DNA from: Metasolibacillus sp.
GTDB taxonomy: Bacteria > Bacillota > Bacilli > Bacillales_A > Planococcaceae
Reading direction: 5' to 3'
Assembly (NCBI RefSeq): GCF_025291715.1
Contig: NZ_JAMBIZ010000001.1
Span: forward strand, 186,001-250,000
DNA: 64,000 nt
In this document: in pieces, positions 9,681 through 16,422 of the stretch
Position numbering within the stretch: position 1 is the stretch's first letter
How the letters are laid out: each line of letters begins with the position of its first letter
Translations under genes and position numbers: made by a program
Notes under the pieces: model-generated
Seen by the model: only the letters and a program-made list of their open reading frames with translations
Database searches by the model: none
Told to the model about the DNA's origin: nothing

Positions 9681-10536
9681 GCTGTGGCTTAAATAAAATA
9701 TACAGTATGCTGCCGAAAATGAGAATAATCCCAAGTATTTGCAAACTATCAGGTCTAAATGACAAAATTAAAATATCAAGTAAAATGGCAACGACAGGGT
9801 CGACAAAAACGAGCACAGAAACAATAATCGTCGATAAATTGCGAATGCTATCAAAAAATAAATAGTATACGAAGCCTGTATGTATAATGCCTGTCCCTAA
9901 AATAAATAGCCAATTTGTCATTGTCAGCCCTTCAAATACAGCAAAATCGCAAAAAGGTAGTAGCATGACAATGCCAATCGCTGTTTGGATAAATGTTAAT
10001 GCATAAGACGAAAGCCCGTTAATATTTTTGCTCGTAAACATCGTCAGCGCATAAAAAATGGCAGACAATAAAGCCCAAATGAAGCCTGAATTAAACAGCT
10101 GGTCGAGCGATTGAAAATGCTCGATACCAACGATTAAGATGCTACCAAAAAAGCAAATCGTAGTTGCCATAATCGCAGATAAGGTCATTTTTTCAGCAAG
10201 TAAAATGGCACCAAGTAACAGAACGAAAATAGGAGCTAAATTATAAATGGAAATCGCCACAGAAATGGACATTTCCTCAAATGCTTTAAATAAAAATACC
10301 CAGTTTAACACTAAAAAGATGCCGCATAATGCGGTTGTCCAAACTTGCTTTTTGTCCCAGCGCTCCGTTTTCAAACCGCCTGTTAATAGCCATAAGCTTC
10401 CTAAAAATAATGTCGCAAAAATACAGCGCACAAAAACAAGCTCTACTGCGGGAATGCCAGTATACTTTGTAAAAAAGCCAATCGAGCCAAATATCGCCAT
10501 CGAAACTGTTAATTTAATGATGGCTTGTACTTGCAT
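9658..10536 (-). CDS. EamA-type drug/metabolite transporter (DMT superfamily)
   Basis: This 292-residue inner-membrane permease has ten predicted hydrophobic segments arranged as two five-helix EamA repeats. Repeat 1 shows the usual VELVFVRCIFATLFLGSL helix and ILNWVFLFKAFEEMSISVA-type segment; repeat 2 ends with STIIVSVLVFVDPVVAILL, the typical Pro-containing helix near the end of these proteins. Members export amino acids, nucleobases or other metabolites; the substrate here is unknown. The start is ATG with AAGGAGG upstream on the minus strand. The gene is transcribed toward the chemoreceptor and shares its terminator. Confidence 0.88.
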   Translation of the reverse strand: MQVQAIIKLTVSMAIFGSIGFFTKYTGIPAVELVFVRCIFATLFLGSLWLLTGGLKTERWDKKQVWTTALCGIFLVLNWVFLFKAFEEMSISVAISIYNLAPIFVLLLGAILLAEKMTLSAIMATTICFFGSILIVGIEHFQSLDQLFNSGFIWALLSAIFYALTMFTSKNINGLSSYALTFIQTAIGIVMLLPFCDFAVFEGLTMTNWLFILGTGIIHTGFVYYLFFDSIRNLSTIIVSVLVFVDPVVAILLDILILSFRPDSLQILGIILIFGSILYILFKPQRKSSLEG

Positions 10537-10655
10537 CGCTAATTCCTCCTTTTAAAATATCTGTATTATACCATATGTTCTGAATTTTTAAAAAAATTAA
10601 TTTTTTTAAGCAATCATTGTATAATGTTACATATATTATACAAGGAGGTAAATAG

Positions 10656-11213
10656 ATGGCAAATAGGAGGCCAAATCGTTATGTGTTTTTTGTGATTGGT
10701 ACATGTTTACTCGTTTCTTCGCCAATCCTTATTTTTATCATTCCACGCATGATTCCGATAACATTTTATTTTGTCAAATACACATGGGTGTATTATGTGC
10801 CAATGGAAACATTTATAGTGTTTGCGATTGGCATTGCACTGCTTATTATTTGCTGTGCAATTTTATTTTTCGGAAAAATGAGAAGATGGGCGATTGTGTC
10901 AAGTGGTCTGTTGTTTTGCATAGCACTTTTTATGTTTTATGGCAGCTCTCGATGCTATCTGACAATGGCTGACGATGGTTTTACATACAGAGGGTTATTT
11001 GAGTATGAAAAGCAGCACGTAGGCTGGGAAAATGTCACACAAATTGAGCGTATTGAAGTACCAGTTGGTAAGAGTGGTAATGCTACATATTTAGTATCGC
11101 TTGATAATGGGGATGTGTTATCGTTCAAGGAAATCCCACATGTGCAAGAAAAGCGCAGCAAAATGCGTGTGAAATATGGGAAATATAATATTCCTGTGAT
11201 TTATACGAATTAA
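10656..11213 (+). CDS. Small membrane protein, first of a tandem paralogous pair
   Basis: The product has 185 residues. Three hydrophobic segments (about 10-30, 46-68 and 76-95) precede a C-terminal soluble domain of about 85 residues that contains a GLTYRG-like turn (DDGFTYRGLFEYEKQHVGW) and a strand pattern resembling bacterial PH-like domains. It is a clear paralogue of the next gene: the two share the N-terminal RYxFFxxGxCLLxFSPxxIFxIP pattern, CCAxLFFGK and the tail KYxIPVxYT. The start has AAGGAGG. A -10-like TATAAT at about 10619 lies upstream. I do not recognise a named family and no function can be assigned. Confidence 0.75.
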   Translation: MANRRPNRYVFFVIGTCLLVSSPILIFIIPRMIPITFYFVKYTWVYYVPMETFIVFAIGIALLIICCAILFFGKMRRWAIVSSGLLFCIALFMFYGSSRCYLTMADDGFTYRGLFEYEKQHVGWENVTQIERIEVPVGKSGNATYLVSLDNGDVLSFKEIPHVQEKRSKMRVKYGKYNIPVIYTN

Positions 11214-11253
11214 TTAAAATTTTTATGGACATGTTTTCAAAGGGGGATTATAC

Positions 11254-11826
11254 ATGGAAAGTAACGTATCACGTCGTTATATATTTTTTATATTGGGAGT
11301 TTGTTTGTTGATTTTTTCACCAGCGATTATTTTCTTTATTCCTTCTGTTATTCCAATGACTTTTTATTTTGAGAGGGATATGTGGTTTTATTACACACCG
11401 CTAGAAACTTATATTGTTTTTGGGATAGGGGTGGCACTATTGATTGCATGCTGTGCCGTGCTGTTCTTTGGGAAAAAGAAAAAAATCTCCATTCCATCAG
11501 GTGTTTTGTTGTTTATAGGAGCAATTGTTTTATTTTACGGAAGTGCTAAATGCTATATCGCAATGAATGATGAAGGACTTACATATAGAGGGGTATTTGG
11601 CTCTGACAAAAAGCATGCTAGCTGGGAAGATATTCAAGAGGTCGAGCTGATTGAAGTGCCGATGAATGAATCAGGAAGCTCAAAATTTATTGTGGAATTG
11701 AAGAATGGGGAAGTCATTACGTTTAAAGAAACAGTGCATGTGCAAGAGAGTCGAGGTGGTATGCGCTGGAAATATGAGGAATATAAAATTCCTGTTACTT
11801 ATACAGACGCAAGTGAGGTCAAATAA
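11254..11826 (+). CDS. Small membrane protein, second of a tandem paralogous pair
   Basis: This is a 190-residue paralogue of the gene just upstream, with the same three membrane segments followed by a soluble C-terminal domain (MNDEGLTYRGVFGSDKKH, then ELKNGEVITFKETVHVQES). The gap of 40 bases contains AAAGGGGG as ribosome binding site but no hairpin, so both genes are likely on one transcript. Similarity runs over the whole length, so this is a tandem gene duplication that has diverged. Function unknown. A bidirectional terminator separates it from proA. Confidence 0.75.
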   Translation: MESNVSRRYIFFILGVCLLIFSPAIIFFIPSVIPMTFYFERDMWFYYTPLETYIVFGIGVALLIACCAVLFFGKKKKISIPSGVLLFIGAIVLFYGSAKCYIAMNDEGLTYRGVFGSDKKHASWEDIQEVELIEVPMNESGSSKFIVELKNGEVITFKETVHVQESRGGMRWKYEEYKIPVTYTDASEVK

Positions 11827-11833
11827 ACATCAA

Positions 11834-11863
11834 GAGGCTGCCGAATTTTGGCAGCTCTCTTTC
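11834..11863. terminator. Bidirectional terminator before the proA end
   Basis: GAGGCTGCC/GGCAGCTCTC stem with loop GAATTTT, between the convergent ends of the paralogue pair and proA. Confidence 0.75.
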
Positions 11864-11865
11864 AT

Positions 11866-13116
11866 TTAGCTTCGTATTTGTCCGTTTCCATAAATGTAGT
11901 ATTTTGTTGATGTTAATGCTGGTAAGCCCATTGGTCCACGCGCATGTAGCTTTTGTGTCGAGATACCAACCTCTGCGCCATAGCCGAATTCAAAGCCATC
12001 TGTAAAGCGTGTGGATGCATTATGGTAAACTGCTGCCGCATCAATCATTGTTAAAAATAAATCGGCATGTGCTTGCGTCATAGTAATAATTGCTTCCGAA
12101 TGCTTTGTGCTATATCTTTGGATATGCTCAATTGCCTGCGTCACAGAATCAACGGTTTTAATACTTAACGACAATGCTAAAAACTCCTCCGCATAATGTG
12201 TTTCACTCGCTGGAATTGCCTGCTCGCACAACTCGCACACTACCTCATCTCCGTAAATTGTAATACTTAACTCTCGCAAAAAGGCAAAAAACTCGCTGCC
12301 ATACTGCTGTAAAAACTGGCGGTGCACGACTAGACTTTCCACCGCATTACATACGGAGGGACGCTGTGTTTTGGCATTTTGAATAATATCGCATACGATT
12401 TTAAACGGAGCAGTATCGTCAATAAAAATATGACAATTGCCTGCACCTGTTTCAAGCACGGGCACGCTTGCCTCGCGCACAACCGTATCAATTAAGTCTT
12501 TGCCACCACGTGGAATAAGTACATCTAAAAATTCATTTAAATGAAACAGTGATTTTGCTGTTTCTCTGCTTGTATCTTCTATTAAAAGAACAGCATCTAA
12601 TGGGAAGTTTACTTGCGCTAACGCCGTATGGATGGATGCAACTAAGGCTATATTCGAATGCTTCGCAGAGGAGCTACCTCGCAATAAAATGGCGTTGCCT
12701 GTTTTTAATGCTAATGTAGCAGCATCAATTGTCACGTTTGGACGAGCCTCATAAATCATCCCGATAACGCCAAGCGGTACACGCTTTTTTACAATCTGGA
12801 GCCCGTTTTCCTTCTCAATATTTTCAAGTGTTTCACCGACTGGGTCAGGTAGCCTAGCTAATAATTGAATGGCTTCACACATCGCTTGAATGCGTGTTTC
12901 ATTGAGCATAATGCGGTCAAGTACAGCTGTGGAAAGTCCTATATCAGCCCCTTGCTGTAAATCCAGTCGGTTTGCTTTGATAATGTTCTCCGCATCCATT
13001 TGTAATTGTCTAGAGATTGCTGCAAGTGCTTTATTTTTCTCGTCTGTTGTTTTCATATTCATAAGGATGCTTGCTTTTTTGGCACGTCGCCCTTTTTCTA
13101 TTACTTCATTTGCCAT
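11866..13116 (-). CDS. proA: Gamma-glutamyl phosphate reductase
   Basis: This is the second step of proline synthesis: NADPH-dependent reduction of glutamyl-5-phosphate to the semialdehyde. The protein has 416 residues, the usual length. Aldehyde-dehydrogenase-fold features are visible: VPLGVIGMIYEARPNVT, KTGNAILLRGSSSAKHSN, LIPRGGKDLI, and the catalytic Cys within QRPSVCNAVESLVVH. The C-terminal STRFTDGFEFGYGAEVGIST is typical of ProA. It lies 4 bases after the proB stop, so proB-proA form one operon under the T-box leader upstream of proB. Confidence 0.97.
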   Translation of the reverse strand: MANEVIEKGRRAKKASILMNMKTTDEKNKALAAISRQLQMDAENIIKANRLDLQQGADIGLSTAVLDRIMLNETRIQAMCEAIQLLARLPDPVGETLENIEKENGLQIVKKRVPLGVIGMIYEARPNVTIDAATLALKTGNAILLRGSSSAKHSNIALVASIHTALAQVNFPLDAVLLIEDTSRETAKSLFHLNEFLDVLIPRGGKDLIDTVVREASVPVLETGAGNCHIFIDDTAPFKIVCDIIQNAKTQRPSVCNAVESLVVHRQFLQQYGSEFFAFLRELSITIYGDEVVCELCEQAIPASETHYAEEFLALSLSIKTVDSVTQAIEHIQRYSTKHSEAIITMTQAHADLFLTMIDAAAVYHNASTRFTDGFEFGYGAEVGISTQKLHARGPMGLPALTSTKYYIYGNGQIRS

Positions 13117-13120
13117 CGAT

Positions 13121-14212
13121 TTAAACCTCCTTTAATTGTACCCAATAATCACGATGAATGACCTCGGGGGGCTGCTTCAATTCTGTACTGCGCTTGCCCA
13201 TTGCCTGCATGAGCTCCTCCTTCGAATACTTCACTTCACCGCGCCCAACACAGTGATGCTGGTAAAATACTTCGACAACATCGCCTTCCTTGAAATGCCC
13301 CTCCAATGCATAAACACCTGCGGGCAATAAGCTTTTCCCATCAGCTGTTAACGCCTTGACCGCACCTTCATCAATAAAAATTTTCCCTGCTACCTCAGAT
13401 AAGCGTAGCCATTGTCTGCGATTCGATAAAATGGATGCTGTTTCACTCGCAATATACGTGCCATCGCCATCGCCTGCTAAAATACGGAGCAGTTTGTCAG
13501 CACCAATGCCTTTGCCGATAAATACATGGCTGCCTGCCTCGATAGCATAGCGTGCGGCGAGTAGCTTCGATTCCATTCCACCAGTGCCAATCTTTGAGCT
13601 GCTACCAGATGTTACCTTAAGCAGCTCATCTGGTATATGTGTTAAGAAATCGAAGCGCTTAGCATCGGGATTTTTCATTGGATTCATTGTATATAAGCCA
13701 TTGACATCTGTTAAAATAATGAGCTGATCTGCATGCACAAGCCCTGCAACTAATGCGGACAGCATATCATTATCACCAAACGTCAGTTCAGCAACAGAAA
13801 TTGTGTCGTTTTCATTAATAATTGGCAAAACAGCACGCTCTAACAGCTCCGAAAAGGTCGCATGGGCATTTTGATAGCGCTCCTTTTCACTAAAATCGGT
13901 GCGCGTCAGCAACACCTGCGCAGAAACGATGTTATGCTGGAGAAATGCTTCGTTATAAAGCTGAATTAATAAGCTTTGCCCAACTGCCGCCGCTGCTTGC
14001 TTGCCTTTCATCGTGACAGGGCGAGAAGGGTAACCTAGTCTGCGAAAGCCTGCTGCCACTGCACCAGATGATACGAGCAGCACTTCATGACCGGCGAGCT
14101 TCAGCTTCGCAAGTGCCGCAATATGATCATTGAATTTTTCAACATCGATTTCTCCTTTATTGTTTGTCAGCGAGCTGCTCCCAATTTTTACAACAATGCG
14201 TTTGCGTTCCAT
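13121..14212 (-). CDS. proB: Glutamate 5-kinase with C-terminal PUA domain
   Basis: This is the first, committed step of proline synthesis: ATP-dependent phosphorylation of glutamate. The protein has 363 residues. The amino-acid kinase fold opens with RIVVKIGSSSLTN and includes VSSGAVAAGFRRLG, INENDTISV, FGDNDMLSALVA, TDVNGLYT and GTGGMESKLLAARYA. The C-terminal part (about 275-350, SLLPAGVYALEGHFKEGDVVEV) is the PUA domain found in the long form of ProB, often linked with feedback control by proline. The operon order proB-proA is as in B. subtilis. Transcription is controlled by the T-box leader immediately upstream. Confidence 0.97.
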   Translation of the reverse strand: MERKRIVVKIGSSSLTNNKGEIDVEKFNDHIAALAKLKLAGHEVLLVSSGAVAAGFRRLGYPSRPVTMKGKQAAAAVGQSLLIQLYNEAFLQHNIVSAQVLLTRTDFSEKERYQNAHATFSELLERAVLPIINENDTISVAELTFGDNDMLSALVAGLVHADQLIILTDVNGLYTMNPMKNPDAKRFDFLTHIPDELLKVTSGSSSKIGTGGMESKLLAARYAIEAGSHVFIGKGIGADKLLRILAGDGDGTYIASETASILSNRRQWLRLSEVAGKIFIDEGAVKALTADGKSLLPAGVYALEGHFKEGDVVEVFYQHHCVGRGEVKYSKEELMQAMGKRSTELKQPPEVIHRDYWVQLKEV

Positions 14213-14224
14213 ATTTGTTCCTCC

Positions 14225-14460
14225 TCATTAGAAAAAGCCCATTTCGTCCTAAATTGCTTAGGACGAAATGGGCTTCCGTGGTACCACCTAAATTGAATGC
14301 ATGTCGCGCATTCCACTTATCTCATAACGCTGAGTGAGCGCTTAGTTTGGCTAAGGGCGTGTTGAAGGAGGTTAGGCGGGTGGTCTATACGAATTTTACA
14401 GCCGACAATTCGCTCTCTGTTAATAGCCAGTTACCGCTTACTAGTCTTCAATAAGCAAAA
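14225..14460 (-). promoter_or_regulatory. T-box riboswitch of the proBA operon, likely tRNA-Pro specific
   Basis: The conserved T-box AGGTGGTACCACGG lies on the minus strand at 14289-14276 and is followed by a perfect 18-bp terminator stem. Upstream, Stem I can be drawn: TTGAAG pairs with CTTCAA (near 14362) and GCGG with CCGC, with the AG-rich motif AGAGAGC further in. The internal loop carries AGTA on its 5' side and TAACCTC on its 3' side, which places a CCT (proline) triplet at 14371-14369 where the specifier codon belongs. The T-box family and its tRNA sensing are established; the specifier assignment is my own folding by eye. Confidence 0.92.
14232..14275 (-). terminator. T-box leader terminator of proBA
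   Basis: A perfect 18-bp stem (AAGCCCATTTCGTCCTAA and its complement) around a 5-base loop, followed on the minus strand by TTTTTC. It competes with the T-box antiterminator. Confidence 0.92.
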
Positions 14461-14531
14461 TATATGTTACATAGCATGCATCATCCTATCAATTTTGTCA
14501 ATATTTATTTAGAATATTCCGATAAAGTGAA

Positions 14532-14669
14532 CCTTCAATCATTGGGGATTTTCCTCATCTCCCATTGATTGGTAGTTTCACCAATCGGGTTTTTACAGGC
14601 TGTTTGATTCCCCACTTCAACACTTTGATTTTATCTGCTGTTTTGAGATGGGGGTCTTACAGCCTGTTA
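14532..14669. repeat. Cluster of overlapping inverted repeats in the proB-sigma gap
   Basis: The 400-base gap between the T-box leader and the sigma gene has no credible ORF but is highly structured. CAATCATTGGGGA (about 14534) pairs with TCTCCCATTGATTG. That 3' arm overlaps a second hairpin, GATTGGT/ACCAATC (14568-14588). A third, larger imperfect repeat opens with ACAGGCTGT (about 14596) and closes with ACAGCCTGT (about 14659), with CCCCA/TGGGG inside. Mutually exclusive stems suggest either a regulatory RNA or the remnant of a small transposable element such as a MITE or IS200/IS605-type end. I cannot tell which. Confidence 0.55.
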
Positions 14670-14862
14670 ATACGGGATAAATAAAAATGTATTCATACTG
14701 AATTTTGCATAAAAATACATTTTACTTTATGGAAATATGCTTTTTTTATTATTTTTTTGCTGAAAATAGACTGCTTCGAAATTTGTCTGCTTGCTGCACG
14801 CTAGCTATAGTTGAAGCACCTAGGAATAAACCGCTTGTGCACAATGCAAAAGGACTTTTTTA

Positions 14863-15342
14863 ATGGACTTTGAACAATGTTATGAGCAGTACAAACCGTT
14901 AATTCAAAAGGTGTTATATCGCTGTCGTGTATACGGTCATTTTGATGAATTTCACCATATTGCAACAGTTGCATTATGGGAAGCGTTACAGTCATATGAT
15001 AGCAAAAAGGGAAGCTTTGAAACATATGCCTATTTTATGATGCGCTATCAAGTGATTGCGGAAATGCATAAGCAAAACAATCACCGCAATCGTCATCTAT
15101 TAATTGGAGATGATGTGTTGCAAACATTTATCGAGCATGAACAAAATGAGGTGTTTATTGAGATGCCAGCATTAGCCATTGCATGGGAGGAGCTGACACC
15201 AGAGGAGCGCTATATTTTGCATAGCTATTACATGCAGCAAAATAGCGATAAGGAAATTGCTGAAAGCTTACAATTGAAAACAGACACAGTGAAAAAAAGA
15301 AGACAGCGTTTATTAAAACGTTTGAAAAATCAAATACAATAA
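14863..15342 (+). CDS. Sigma-70 family RNA polymerase sigma factor (small, SigH/ECF-like)
   Basis: This is a 159-residue sigma factor. Region 2 is seen at the N-terminus (YEQYKPLIQKVLYRC, then FHHIATVALWEALQSYDSKKGSFETYAYFMMRYQVIAEM, which fits the region 2.2-2.4 helices). Region 4 is at the C-terminus, with ELTPEERYILHSYYMQQNSDKEIAESLQLKTDTVKKRRQR as the -35-binding helix-turn-helix. Regions 1 and 3 are absent, as in ECF and competence-type sigmas. No anti-sigma gene lies beside it, so its trigger is unknown. Overall it resembles small orphan sigma factors of Bacillales. It is monocistronic, with a terminator shared with the convergent gene. Confidence 0.88.
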   Translation: MDFEQCYEQYKPLIQKVLYRCRVYGHFDEFHHIATVALWEALQSYDSKKGSFETYAYFMMRYQVIAEMHKQNNHRNRHLLIGDDVLQTFIEHEQNEVFIEMPALAIAWEELTPEERYILHSYYMQQNSDKEIAESLQLKTDTVKKRRQRLLKRLKNQIQ

Positions 15343-15348
15343 ATAAAT

Positions 15349-15383
15349 GGCTGAAAAGCAGGCGAATATGCCGCTTTTCAGCC
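15349..15383. terminator. Bidirectional terminator after the sigma gene
   Basis: GGCTGAAAAGC pairs with GCTTTTCAGCC between two convergent genes. Confidence 0.8.
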
Positions 15384-15387
15384 ACTC

Positions 15388-15774
15388 TCATAATTTGCTA
15401 TAGAGCTGTTCAATAAATTGTGTGCGCTCCTCTGACGTTTGCTGGACATTATCAAGAAGCAATGCTCCAAGCTGATGGTTGTTGTTATCTCCAACTAAAA
15501 ATTGCAAATTTACCGACTGCTCTTCACATGTTCCTTTAAATTCAACAACAGCTTGCTCACGCTGAGTTTTGAAAAAGACCCATTTACCTTTTGTGCAAGA
15601 ATGGTCTAGCACCTCTTCAATCGTTGCTTCATTTTTTACACTAAATGATTGCTGCTTCATTTCATCTATGTATGGATTTGCTGTAATATCATCCTTTGGG
15701 CCATAAAAATAAACAAAAAGCCCAAGCATGCCGAGTGGTATAAGCCAAAAAATCGTACGTTTGCCAAATTTCAT
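15388..15774 (-). CDS. Membrane-anchored protein of unknown function
   Basis: The product has 128 residues, with one N-terminal hydrophobic helix (about 8-24) acting as an uncleaved signal anchor, so the remaining 100 residues face outward. The outside part holds two Cys residues (HSCTKGKW and FKGTCEEQS) that could form a disulfide, a reasonable trait for an extracytoplasmic domain. It ends with a helix rich in polar residues. A good ribosome binding site (AGGAGG on the minus strand) precedes the ATG. I do not recognise the family, though it looks like small secreted proteins that modify growth or competence; that is only a guess. Confidence 0.7.
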   Translation of the reverse strand: MKFGKRTIFWLIPLGMLGLFVYFYGPKDDITANPYIDEMKQQSFSVKNEATIEEVLDHSCTKGKWVFFKTQREQAVVEFKGTCEEQSVNLQFLVGDNNNHQLGALLLDNVQQTSEERTQFIEQLYSKL

Positions 15775-15889
15775 TTTTCTACCTCCTTATCAAGCATTAT
15801 AGCATTTGCTTATGATGTGCGAATAGTGAAAAAAATGAATTGATTTTTTCAAAAATATTCCTTAAAATGAAGTTGGAGGGGTGAATTGT

Positions 15890-16120
15890 TTGAATTTTAT
15901 GATTGTTTTTCCTATATTAATAGTTTGGATTTTTATTCATTCGGTTATTAGCCAAAAATATTATTGGAAAGCAAGTCTTGCTAGCATATGCTTATATTTT
16001 GTTTGCATTGTTGCGCTACGAGACATGCTACCATTTCTTATCATTTTTTATATGTCCGCAATTTATTTGACGATGATGAGCATTGGTTGTTATAAGCAAA
16101 GAATTACAGTACGAGGATAG
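15890..16120 (+). CDS. Small integral membrane protein
   Basis: The product is a very hydrophobic 76-residue protein of three predicted membrane segments, with only short polar turns (SQKYYWK and RDML). The TTG at 15890 is chosen because GGAGGGG is then 8 bases away; the in-frame GTG at 15881 overlaps that ribosome binding site. The stop codon lies inside the terminator hairpin. Function unknown; it looks like orphan small membrane proteins common in Bacillales. Confidence 0.6.
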   Translation: MNFMIVFPILIVWIFIHSVISQKYYWKASLASICLYFVCIVALRDMLPFLIIFYMSAIYLTMMSIGCYKQRITVRG

Positions 16121-16139
16121 GACAGCCTATCCTCGTTTA
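16113..16139 (+). terminator. Terminator overlapping the stop of the small membrane gene
   Basis: CGAGGATAGG pairs with CCTATCCTCG around ACAG, followed by TTTATT. Confidence 0.8.
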
Positions 16140-16149
16140 TTGCTATGTA

Positions 16150-16296
16150 TTAACGTTCGCTTAGCTTTTCCACAACTTCCTTCAACAACATATTCCTCTC
16201 GCGCTGTAGCTTGATCAGTGAAATCGCAAACCATATCCCAACAATAATTGGTAAAACATAAATAATTAATAATGGTAATATTGCTAAACCTGTCAA
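16150..16296 (-). CDS. Small single-span membrane protein (48 aa)
   Basis: A TTG start at 16296 is preceded by GGAGGG at 8 bases on the minus strand. The 48-residue product has one long hydrophobic helix (LAILPLLIIYVLPIIVGIWF) followed by a basic, amphipathic tail (KLQRERNMLLKEVVEKLSER). This is the layout of a membrane-anchored small helical protein. It is not recognised as a named family. The coding frame, the ribosome binding site and the fit between the two flanking genes support it as real. Confidence 0.6.
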   Translation of the reverse strand: MTGLAILPLLIIYVLPIIVGIWFAISLIKLQRERNMLLKEVVEKLSER

Positions 16297-16422
16297 TCTA
16301 TTTCCCTCCAATTCAATATTCTGTTTCATTATATATTAAATATGGAAAAAATAGAAATGTATTTAGAAAGAAATTTACAAACATATGTGCGTTTAATATA
16401 ATGGAAATAACAGAAGGGAGCG

